Origin: Phialophora verrucosa
Lineage: Eukaryota > Ascomycota > Eurotiomycetes > Chaetothyriales > Herpotrichiellaceae
NCBI GenBank assembly: GCA_002099365.1
Contig: MSED01000004.1
Span: 2,418,001-2,482,000 of the forward strand
Length of the DNA: 64,000 bases
Direction of reading: 5' to 3'
The notes under the pieces are model-generated. The model ran no database searches, was not told the origin of the DNA, and saw only the letters and a list, made by a program, of their open reading frames with translations. The translations under genes and the position numbers were made by a program. This document shows, one piece after another, positions 55,920 to 64,000 of the stretch (within the stretch, counting starts at the first letter, position 1; every line of letters starts with the position of its first letter).

Positions 55920-56733
55920 GTTGACGATGGGTTGTCGTTCTGAGAAAATCCACGTTAGGCTCGAGTCGATATCTCAGAGTCCTTAGAATTCATTGATGTG
56001 AATATGGTTGCGCTTGTATCCTGGAGCCCCTCTGGGGTATCGAGCTGGCTGGCTTATGTCAATGGTAGACGAGGGATGCGAAGTGTGGTTTTCCGTTTGG
56101 TAAAGCATGCTCTATAAGCCGTCCGGAGAACTGAACTACTTGACACACAAGCAGTAAGGGTTCCGGTGGCTCCATTGGTCTGACAGAGGAGCAGTCTGGT
56201 GTCTCCGAAGTCTGGGGGCCGAGCTAAGAGGTACGGCTACCGAAGACGAGGTGCTTGATCACTCGCCTCAACTGATTCCTGTCTCGTTTCACTGTGCTAC
56301 GAGCGTGTTCCGTCCCGCAGCGATTAGTATTTGCGACGGCATCCCTTCACCACAAAGATCGTACGAACCGAGAATTGCCTAATCGAAAGATGTCCGCACT
56401 TGTAGAAGCTGCGGAAAAGAATTCAAAACTGTACATATGATGCTCCACATACCGTCACTTTGGAAAGCTTATGTAATGTCAGCGCGATGGTCTCCTTTTC
56501 GATCAGCTGCATGTAACCAAGTTTCACCTCGTAGTGGTCGCGTTAAAATCCCCGCGATACACCGGAGGCGCTTGACCTATTAAGTTAGACGAAGACAGAG
56601 GAGGGGATATAAAATAGTTGGAAGTTTCTTACCCCTAACAGCATCTTCACACACATCGGCCGCCTGCCCGCCGCGACGCCTCGGAACGCAAAACGCTCTG
56701 GTCGAGTGCTATACGGAGAACATACGTTCAAAA
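55920..56733. promoter_or_regulatory. divergent promoter region with TATA box for the SnoaL-like gene
   Basis: Lies between the starts of the F-box (-) and SnoaL-like (+) genes. TATAAAA at 56608-56614 is 120 bp before the ATG at 56734. AGGGG, the core of the fungal stress response element, sits immediately upstream at 56602-56606. Function of either site is inferred. Confidence 0.6.
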
Positions 56734-57174
56734 ATGCCATCAACCACCCGTGCCGACCTCCTCAATACAACGCAGGCGTTCATTCAAAGCTACAACACCT
56801 GGACTGTCGACGCTCTCTTATCGGTACGAAGTCCATCGTGCATTCACTACACTCTTCCGGCCGATGAAGAGCGCTTCCCGCCTCGCAAAAATGCCGAATA
56901 TGGAGCCTTTGTCCAGGCGATCCTACCCATGATTCGAAACTTTAGCTTGAGAGTCGTCGATGAAGATGATGTCGTGGTCGATGTGGGAAAACGGAAGGTT
57001 GTCTTCCATGCAAAGAGTCGCGCCGACAGTGATGTTGGAGAGTATGCGAACGAATATATTTTCACGCTTACCATGACCGAGGACGGGAGGTTGGTGGACA
57101 AGGTCGTAGAGTTCTTCGACAGTGGATATTCAGAGCAGTTCTTCGGGAAGCTTCTGGCTGGCAACAAAGGGTAG
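56734..57174 (+). CDS. SnoaL/NTF2-like small domain protein
   Basis: Single exon of 146 residues. The order of elements is that of the NTF2-like/SnoaL fold: an N-terminal helix (RADLLNTTQAFIQSYNTW), VDALLSVRSPSCIHYTLP, a central helix with EYGAFVQAILPMIRNF, and three long strands (LRVVDEDDVVVDVGKRKVVFHAKS, EYANEYIFTLTMTEDGRLVDKVVEFFDS). Some members isomerise or cyclise polyketides, others bind small molecules; the sequence does not tell which. A TATA box and stress-type element lie in the promoter, which suggests inducible expression. No biosynthetic cluster surrounds it. No signal peptide is seen, so a cytosolic protein is likely. Confidence 0.82.
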   Translation: MPSTTRADLLNTTQAFIQSYNTWTVDALLSVRSPSCIHYTLPADEERFPPRKNAEYGAFVQAILPMIRNFSLRVVDEDDVVVDVGKRKVVFHAKSRADSDVGEYANEYIFTLTMTEDGRLVDKVVEFFDSGYSEQFFGKLLAGNKG

Positions 57175-57712
57175 AGAGAAGTCCAAGCAGGATCTGTTCA
57201 GATGGCAAGCAGAGCGACTTCAAAGATACCGACTGTAATGAGCTTCAGGTGCGGCCGTCAAGTAGTGAGAATTGTTGCTGAGCCGCCTTCACAATCGTAT
57301 ATTATCCAAGGGCAAGGAGCAGGAGCATCTGAAGCACCACTCAGATCTGCGTGAGAAGCATCATCTGGATAGAAGAGGTGCGCTGTAGACTCAATTATGC
57401 CATGTCCTTGAAGCCGCGTCCTCATATCATCCGTACCCTGCCATACGATGAAGATAATTGCTAGGACACAGCAAAGTGATGATGAAGCGTGACACGTTTC
57501 TTGCTACGGCGCAGCATTCCCTCCTCCTCAAGTCGTTGCCGCTTTTGCAGGTGAACTTGACGCGCCGCTCAGTTGCGCCTGCTTGGGATTATTGACGGTG
57601 ATCAGTCTCGCACCCTCAACCTCCGTTCAACGCTGCTTCTCGACCTCTGGACCTAGCTCTCACTTGGGGCCTGCTATTTCTGCTACCGCTCCTCGTTGCG
57701 CAATTTCTCACC
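57175..57712. other. intergenic, no gene seen
   Basis: Holds the 3' flank of the SnoaL-like gene and the RPN9 promoter. The last 150 bases are CT-rich. No proteasome-box motif was recognised. Confidence 0.5.
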
Positions 57713-58915
57713 ATGTCCAAGCACGATCCGGAAGCCATCTCCAATTTCCTTGCAGAGCAACGAGATGAAGCACCGGACGACTTGCAACACATTTTCATAA
57801 CCTTTGAAGATCTCTGGGATCGCAAGTTATGGCATCAGTTGACGGACAGCCTTCTGGAGTACTTCAAAGACCCAGCAAGTGAAAAGCAAAGACTGCCCAT
57901 CTACAACACCTTCATCATCAGTTTCGCGGACAAGATCAACCTGCTCAAACTCGTCAAATTGGCACTAAGCGCTTCGGCGCAAATCCAAGGTACGTCCGAC
58001 AGGCCAGCATGAGTTGGGCTTTTCTGACCCATGTTAGATGACACCGAACGAAGTCAATTCCTAAAGACGCTCGCCGAAAGAGTCGACAAGCCTGATTCAG
58101 AAGATGCCCATGTCTATGCGATCACCGAACTTGCCAGCGTGTATCTGAGATTAGCAGAAAGAGAAAAGGCGAGAGAACAGCTAGACAAAGCACAGAAGAC
58201 TTTGGATCAGTTCGACTTTGTGGAGAATGTGGTTCATGCAGCCTTTTACCGGGTCAATGCCGACTACTTCCAGGCCGAGAACGATTACACCTCATACTAC
58301 CGAAACTCCCTCCTTTACCTTGCTTGCATAGACGAGAGCAAGGACCTCACTGAAAAGGAACGCCAACAGAGGGCATACAATCTGGCAATCGCGGCGCTGG
58401 TGTCGGATCAGATTTACAACTTTGGAGAACTGCTGCTACATCCCATCCTAAATGCTCTGTTCAATGAGTACGAATGGCTGAGAGAACTGCTCTTTGCCTT
58501 CAATAGGGGTGACCTGGCTACATTCGATCGCATGTCCAACAACCTCAGCAATGACCAGACTCTTGAATCACACCGCGCATTCTTGTGGCAGAAGATCAAC
58601 CTCGCGGCTCTGACGGAACTGGTGTTTAAGAGACCACCGCATGACCGTGCAATGACATTCAAGACTATCAGCCAGGAGACGAAAGTGAAGCCAGACGAGA
58701 TCGAGCACTTGATCATGAAGGCTTTGAGCTTGGGCTTGGTACGAGGCAAGATCGACCAGGTTGCCGAAGTCGCAAGGATCAACTGGGTGCAGCCTAAAGT
58801 ATTGGAGCGGACTCAAATCGAGGGTATGCTCGACCGACTTAAGGAGTGGGGCGGCAATGTCAACGACCTGGGCCACTGGATAGAAGGTGTTGGCAAGGAT
58901 GTCTGGGCCTCTTAG
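57713..58915 (+). CDS. RPN9: 26S proteasome regulatory subunit RPN9 (PSMD13)
   Basis: Lid subunit of the 19S regulatory particle. Two exons, 57713-57989 and 58038-58915, joined by a 48-bp GT-AG intron, give 384 residues, the usual RPN9 length. The N-terminal part is a helical repeat solenoid (DLQHIFITFEDLWDRKLWHQ, RLPIYNTFIISFADKINLLK, AHVYAITELASVYLRLAEREKA). The PCI domain fills about residues 190-355 and includes EYEWLRELLFAFNRGDLATFD and the winged-helix block (PHDRAMTFKTISQETKVKPDEIEHLIMKAL). The tail with LKEWGGNVNDLGHWIE is the family's C-terminal helix used in lid assembly. Assignment is firm. Confidence 0.96.
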
Positions 58916-59324
58916 TGGCGGGCAAAGACGTGATGATGGTGCTTCGTCAACAACATAGCTCTGGCGTTGGGAGGCGGCGGACAATGGCACAGACCTGAAA
59001 AGATGCCTTTGCAGAGGTTAAGAAAAGGGAACATTGTAGCATTAGACACCGGATCCGCAATCGAACAACGCAAGCAAAATGGGCATGCGAATGAATGTTG
59101 CACTGTGGCTCGTCAGCTTCACCATAGAATCTCCAACTCCGATTTCAATGCCGCGTGAAATTTGGTGCATGTCCAACACCTCGAGCTCTTTCCTGCACAC
59201 TCTACAACTTTGTAACCATTTACTGTCATCGCATATTTCGGTAAAAAAATTTGCCTCTCCTTCGAGGTCAATCAAGACGCAATCAGCTAGCCCAGACTAG
59301 ACCCTCAATGCGCAGGCCGCGAAG
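58916..59324. other. intergenic, no gene seen
   Basis: Holds the RPN9 3' flank and the promoter of the mitochondrial S17 gene. Confidence 0.5.
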
Positions 59325-60338
59325 ATGAACTCCTCGGCCACGATCTTCATCCGGGCATGTCGCGCGAGACCAGCAACATCCCAGAAGTTACTCTGCGCGC
59401 AAACAAAGACCACATCTACAGCTGCCGCTACACCGTCATCACCCGTCAGTGCCACCTCAAGGCCGAGATCATTAGCTTACCGCCATGGAGCACCGCTCGC
59501 ACGGAGAGCATTTTCATCACAACGCCTTCTCAAGCAGGCCCAACCGATCAACGAGCACCACCATCCTTCCGCCTCCGCGGCAGGCCTGGACGCTACCATC
59601 CTCGGTAAACAATCGAGCAACAACAACGGCAGCAGCAGCATCCCGTCCCGGCCACGGCCCACGGAAGGACCGGGGTCGTCCTCGTCATCTCCACGGCCCT
59701 CTTCTTCGTCGTCGTCTTCTGCTGCCGGCGCCAACGCCTCCGCCGCGACGACGTACGCTCCCCCGTCCTGCTCCTACGACGCCGCACTCCTACCCTCCAA
59801 CCTGTCGGACTCGGACCTCGCCTTCCTCGGCACGTCACCCACCCACATCGCGACCGTGACGCGCACGGGCACGATGCAGAAGACGGTACGGGCGACGCGC
59901 CGCGTGCTGACTTTCCACGCGCCCTACCAGAAATACTACACGCGGAGCACGCACGAGCTGGTGCACGACGCGCACAACCTCCTCCGCGAAGGCGACGTCG
60001 TTCGGGTCGGGGCGTTCCCGCCCGGGTTGCGCCAGCAGCGCGACGCCAAGGGCCAGCGCGTCGTCAAGCGACACCGGCCGCGCGACCGGAACGGCGTGGT
60101 CAAGGAGCTGGGCGTGCCGTACCTGGTGCGCGAGATCGTCACGCCGTTTGGCACGCCGCTGCGCGAGAGGACGAGTGCCACTGTGGGCGGCGCGCCGGGG
60201 AGGTGGAAGGGCACCGAGGGCGAGGTCAAGAAGATCGCCGTGAGGCAGAAGGGCCGGAAGGATGGGAGTAAGAAGGCGAGGAAAGGGGTGAAGAAGGTTG
60301 CGAGGGAGGACGAGTCGGTGGGTCCGTCGTCGAACTGA
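59325..60338 (+). CDS. mitochondrial ribosomal protein S17 (uS17m)
   Basis: Small-subunit protein of the mitochondrial ribosome. Single exon of 337 residues. The N-terminus (MNSSATIFIRACRARPATSQ, then RRAFSSQRLLK near 60) is basic and free of acids, as in a mitochondrial presequence. Residues 90-150 are a Ser-rich low-complexity insert from repeated TCG/TCT codons. The S17 OB-fold core is at about residues 168-240: VTRTGTMQKTVRATRRVL, then YQKYYTRSTHELVHD and NLLREGDVVRVG. The long basic C-terminus (GRKDGSKKARKGVKKVA) is a fungal extension. Bacterial S17 is near 85 residues, so most of this protein is added sequence. The coding sequence is clearly more GC-rich than its neighbours, especially in the second half. 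Confidence 0.88.
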   Translation: MNSSATIFIRACRARPATSQKLLCAQTKTTSTAAATPSSPVSATSRPRSLAYRHGAPLARRAFSSQRLLKQAQPINEHHHPSASAAGLDATILGKQSSNNNGSSSIPSRPRPTEGPGSSSSSPRPSSSSSSSAAGANASAATTYAPPSCSYDAALLPSNLSDSDLAFLGTSPTHIATVTRTGTMQKTVRATRRVLTFHAPYQKYYTRSTHELVHDAHNLLREGDVVRVGAFPPGLRQQRDAKGQRVVKRHRPRDRNGVVKELGVPYLVREIVTPFGTPLRERTSATVGGAPGRWKGTEGEVKKIAVRQKGRKDGSKKARKGVKKVAREDESVGPSSN

Positions 60339-60374
60339 GGCGGGAGACTTGGGAATTGTCGAAATGGGATATCC

Positions 60375-60433
<59 letters not shown>

Positions 60434-60919
60434 TGTGTGTGTGTGTGTGTGTGTAGTGGTGGGACACTGGGAGAGAGGGAGACACATGTGGACATCTATC
60501 AACCCCTCGCGAGATGCATAAGATGGATCACAAATAACCAAGAATGGTCGACGAACGGGGTATCTATGAATGAACTCAACCGAGGACAACCCAAAGTCCT
60601 ATCGAAAGAGACAGACCTGTACAAAAACTCATCATTTTGACCATTAAACTGTTGGCACGCCTGGATCTGAACCTCGCAAGTGAAGACGGAGGTTTACATC
60701 TGAACCTGGGTCGGCCATCTGCTGATCGCTTCATTTCATCGATTGTGTTGAGATACCAAGGATGAATTACACACTTGATGGCTCTTGCAAGCATGGATCT
60801 TCATGAATCTAAAACTACCCAGTCTATGCGGAGGCGCCTTGCATCGCTTGCAATGCTTCTATGATCTATTACCACTCTTTGACCCGTCATAGCTTCATGC
60901 TCTGCACGGGCCGCCACAC
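60339..60919. other. convergent intergenic with GA/GT microsatellite
   Basis: Lies between the stop codons of the S17 (+) and TPS1 (-) genes and should hold both 3' UTRs. The compound microsatellite at 60379-60454 is its main feature. No gene seen. Confidence 0.6.
60379..60454. repeat. compound (GA)26(GT)12 microsatellite
   Basis: Twenty-six GA units (60379-60430) run directly into twelve GT units (60431-60454), all perfect. Confidence 0.97.
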
Positions 60920-62730
60920 TTATAACGTCGCCGACTTTTCCTTCTGGATTCCTTCCGGCACCGCACCGTCTTCGATGGCCCGCTCACCTGCTCCATCCGG
61001 GTTGGCGGTTGGTGGAGGAGGTGGAGGAACTTGCATGCTGTCTGACTGCTCGCCATCTGTGGTCGAAGATGTTGGTTGCTGCGAAGGAGCCTTGATCAAG
61101 GACGCCCGTCTCAGCTTCAACTTCTTCTCTCCTTGGGCAGATATTCTCGTCAACTCGGCGACGAATGATTGCCCCCAAAATGCGCTGCAAAACCTCATGT
61201 CAACCTCTCGAGGACTTATCTGTGGAAGCAGTGAATTTCTTACCTAGTGTATTTGGTGACGTATTTATGCAGCTTAGCATAATTGATGGCCCGGTGGTCT
61301 GCGCTCATGGTGACAGCCTCTTGAATTGCACCAGCGAGCTCCTCAGTGTTCCAAGGATTGACCAATATACTTCCGTTCAAGCTTTGGGCAGCACCAGCAA
61401 ACTCGGACAGGATGAGACTGCCTTTTCGCTTCTCCTGCGATGCGATGTACTCAAAAGAGACCAAGTTCATGCCGTCACGGGTGGAGGAAACGAGGCAGAC
61501 ATCTGAGACGGCATACAAGGCCAGGAGCTCGTCGAAATTGACCGATTTGTGCATGAAGTGGATGGGCATGAATTCGATGGTGCCTGCAACCTCATCAGCG
61601 AAGCGTGACTCTAAAGAAGCATGAATACTCACCGAATTTCCCGTTGATTCTTCCGACAAGTTCGTTGACGACAGCACGAAGATTTTGATACTCCTCGACA
61701 TCTTGTCTGCTCGGCACGGCGACTTGGACCAGGACGACTTTGCCGATCCACTCCGGATGGTCGGTCAGGAAGACTTCTAGAGCGTGAAGTTTCTGAGGCA
61801 CGCCCTTGATATAATCGAGACGATCCACACCGACGATCAATTTGACGCCTTTGAACTTTTCCTCCAGGACCTGAATCCGCTGCTGGACCTTCTCCTTCTT
61901 CAGGCCCTCGGTGAATTTGTCGGGGTCAATGCCAATAGGAAAAGCACCAACCGTGACGATCTTGCCTTCGAATTCTACTCCATTGGGCGTGGTGGTCAGG
62001 TTTAGTATCCGGGAACAACTGCTGAGGAAGTGTCGTGCATAGTCGTAGGTATGGAAACCAATGAGATCACAGTGAAGAACGCCTAGGAGGATCTCGTTTC
62101 GGACAGGTAGAATTCGATATATCTCGCTTGATGGGAATGGCGTATGCAAGAAGAAGCCGATTTTGACATTGGACTTGCTGTTGCCGATCTCCTCACGGAG
62201 CATCTGTGGTAAAAGCATCAGGTGGTAATCATGGACCCAAACCAGGTCGCCGTCCTCGACATCCTTGACAATGGCGCGGGCGAATAGCCGGTTGACTTCC
62301 ACGTAAGCATTCCAGGACGATTCGTCGAACGTGATCTCGCCGGGGTGATAGTGGAAGAGCGGCCACATAATCGAATCTAGACCTTGTCAGCCGGACCTTG
62401 GAAGTCAAAGGCCAGAGACTTACTCGAGAAGCCATTGTAGTGGCGGTCGGCCAATTCATCGTCCACAAAAACGGGAATGGCATTGAATTCATCCTTCAAT
62501 CGCTTGACCACGTCGTCGGACTCGTTGTCAGGGATCTCTAACCCTGGCCAGCCATACCACTGGAATGTGGTGCTTTTGGCAAGGCCACTGAGGCCAGTGA
62601 CCAGGCCGCCCGAGGACATGGAGAAGTCATATTTCGCTTCTGGCGAGCGTTTGATGGTGATAGGAAGTCGGTTTGAGATAAGCAGAAGTCGTGATTCCGT
62701 CTTGGGAGGGCTGTCGGTAGCTGAAGGCAT
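60920..62730 (-). CDS. TPS1: alpha,alpha-trehalose-phosphate synthase (UDP-forming)
   Basis: Joins UDP-glucose and glucose-6-phosphate into trehalose-6-phosphate, the first step of trehalose synthesis in the cytosol. Four exons on the minus strand, 62730-62424, 62376-61633, 61583-61244 and 61184-60920, give 551 residues; introns are GT-AG with matched phases. This is a GT-B fold family GT20 enzyme: ISNRLPITI at 18-26, the GGLVTGL loop at 41-47, HYHPGEI at 111-117, HDYHLMLLP at 151-159, and the nucleotide-sugar side motifs VDRLDYIKGV at 286-295 and RDGMNLVSFEYIASQ. The usual core ends soon after AFWGQSFVAEL; here a Pro/Ser-rich tail of about 70 residues follows, including a run of seven prolines. 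There is no TPS2-type phosphatase domain. The leader upstream lacks ATG for 557 bases. Confidence 0.96.
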
Positions 62731-63287
62731 GATGGATGACTTGGTGCACAGGGGTTTCTGAATTGGCGTTGAGATCTGACTCAGACCAAGTGAGGAGGTG
62801 GTGAGATTGGAAGGATGGTACTGCCAAACAAATGGTGGACTGTGTCGGAGGGACGAATGCGTCTGCAGGGCGTCGAGTGACGGTTGGAGAGGACGTGAGC
62901 AGCCGTATCAGCCTTGCAGTGAAACTGTCGGTCGACAGGTACAGCGAAGTCGAACGGATAGTGACCAAAAGGGACGTTTTAAGAATGATGCAAAGCTTTG
63001 TCGAACGTTCGGATTGTTGGTCCTTCACCTAACGAGCTCCCGCGGGTGGCAGTTGCTGCTAGCGCGAAATCCGCCTTGAGTGCTTTCCGAAAAAGTGGCA
63101 AACGAGGCCGTAGTTGTGCAGGTGCAGGTCGGCGGCCCGTACGAGTAACAAGCGTGATGCGGATCTGTACGAGACAGTATTTGTTGCGTCAATCCCGTCG
63201 TCAGCAGTGCTGTAGATGACTGGAACTCGACTTCAGGGTGAAAAGTTCAAGCTCGGGGAAACTCTGGTCGACTCGTTGCCAGCGCTT
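62731..63287 (-). promoter_or_regulatory. ATG-free 5' leader of TPS1
   Basis: Read on the minus strand, no ATG occurs from 63287 down to the TPS1 start at 62730, a run of 557 bases. An AGGGG stress-element core (plus-strand reading) lies at 62750-62754. A long start-codon-free leader is inferred; the transcription start is not visible. Confidence 0.5.
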
Positions 63288-64000
63288 CATGCGCAGTTGT
63301 TGGGTTGCAGTTGGATTGGGTGACACGGCGCCAAGTCACACAGCGACAAACAGCAACGAGAAGGAAGCACCGCCGGCTTAACGACGGGTGAATCTTCCGG
63401 AAGCTGCCAGAACGGAGCCAGAAGTTTAAAGCAGGCAATACCAGGTGTTCAGCTGGTTGGATGCTGCTTTCTCTGAAAAGTTGTTTAGCGGGCCTTCCCC
63501 GTACGTCAGAAGTGGCAGCAAAGTTCGGAACCATGATCCGACACCCTTTACTGTACTCGTACCTTGGCCGCCCTGCTCGTAGGTTTCTCAATACGTAGCG
63601 CCATGCTGGCCGGACGTGAAAACGCCATTTGCAATTTGTCCCGGAACGAAATGGATGCTGCGCGCCGGAAAGAACGCCCTCCATTCACGAGTGCTCGAAA
63701 CTTGTAGATGATTTGCTCATTGGCTCATTGCTACTCAACATGCCCGTATCTCATACTGCCACAGTGCGTAAAATCCACGCTGAACCTGCTAAAGGCGTGA
63801 CAATGGATGAACCGACAGTTGCCGACCAGTTGCCGTGAGGACCACCGTCTCTTGCTCCCTTTTTGCGGTCTATAAAATCGCTTCAGCCTTGTCCGCCCGT
63901 TGAGGTTGCCCAAAATGACAATTGGTTGACAGCTCCCTGAAAACAGGTTCAAGCCATCCCAAATGCTCGCTGCACGACTCTGTCCTTGCTGATGCTCCTA
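63288..64000. other. right-edge intergenic
   Basis: Upstream flank of TPS1 with no gene seen. TACTCGTA lies at 63554-63561, with a related TACGAGTA copy at 63140-63147 inside the TPS1 leader. A TATAAAA element at 63871-63877 could serve a plus-strand gene beyond the window; the only nearby ATG frames end at once. Confidence 0.4.

Noticed and set aside
59835..60589. Frames of about 217 codons with long Leu-Ser repeats, minus strand
   Set aside because: They are translations of the GA/GT microsatellite joined to antisense of the S17 gene.
1..64000. CRISPR arrays, prokaryotic operons or a secondary-metabolite cluster
   Set aside because: No regularly spaced repeats were seen, gene structure is eukaryotic, and the DUF1772-like, SnoaL-like and Rieske genes are far apart with no synthase between them.

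Overview
The window reads as nuclear DNA of a filamentous ascomycete (Pezizomycotina). Most genes have short GT-AG introns of about 45-100 bp, genes lie on both strands without operons, and there is one intron-containing nuclear tRNA. Several families present are typical of moulds (DUF3405, DUF7702, anthrone-oxygenase/DUF1772-like, a Fus3/Kss1-type MAP kinase). I cannot place it to order. All gene models were assembled by hand: exons were joined where a GT-AG intron restored an open frame and family continuity, so the reading frame closes in every multi-exon model listed.

Layout. 0.5-1.6 kb: aldose 1-epimerase (+). 1.6-8.5 kb: about 6.9 kb with no gene I can support. 8.5-17.0 kb: a head-to-head pair, APC1 (-) and a Nup37-like WD-repeat nucleoporin candidate (+). 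18.4-20.1 kb: seven-exon Rieske oxygenase (+). 22.2-24.4 kb: DUF3405 membrane protein (+). 25.3-28.5 kb: two low-complexity proteins of unknown function (+). 29.2-31.8 kb: eIF2A (+). 32.8-36.3 kb: RBR ubiquitin ligase with an N-terminal membrane helix (-). 37.4-39.3 kb: ribosomal protein S19 and a DUF1772-like membrane protein (both -). 40.4-41.2 kb: DUF7702-like membrane protein (+). 41.8-44.7 kb: SEC24 (+). 45.9-47.2 kb: Fus3/Kss1-type MAPK (+), behind a 742-nt leader without ATG. 48.0 kb: tRNA-Ser(UGA). 48.7-50.0 kb: complex I NDUFA9-type subunit (-). 50.9-51.8 kb: lectin-like protein (-), with an unassigned coding-like exon upstream. 54.4-55.9 kb: F-box protein (-). 56.7 kb: SnoaL/NTF2-like protein (+). 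57.7-58.9 kb: proteasome lid subunit RPN9 (+). 59.3-60.3 kb: mitochondrial ribosomal protein S17 (+). 60.9-62.7 kb: trehalose-6-phosphate synthase (-).

The window is mainly a housekeeping segment: cell-cycle proteolysis (APC1, RPN9, RBR and F-box proteins), translation (eIF2A, RPS19, mS17), secretion (SEC24), respiration (NDUFA9) and signalling/stress (MAPK, TPS1). The genes do not form a pathway cluster. I found no convincing new multi-gene system. The points most worth checking are the long ATG-free leaders of the MAPK and TPS1 genes, a recurrent TACGAGTA/TACGGAGTA palindromic motif concentrated at 20.6 kb and around the tRNA gene, the membrane-anchored RBR ligase, the lectin-like locus with its orphan exon and adjacent 55-bp tandem duplication, and the large gene-free block at 1.6-8.5 kb.
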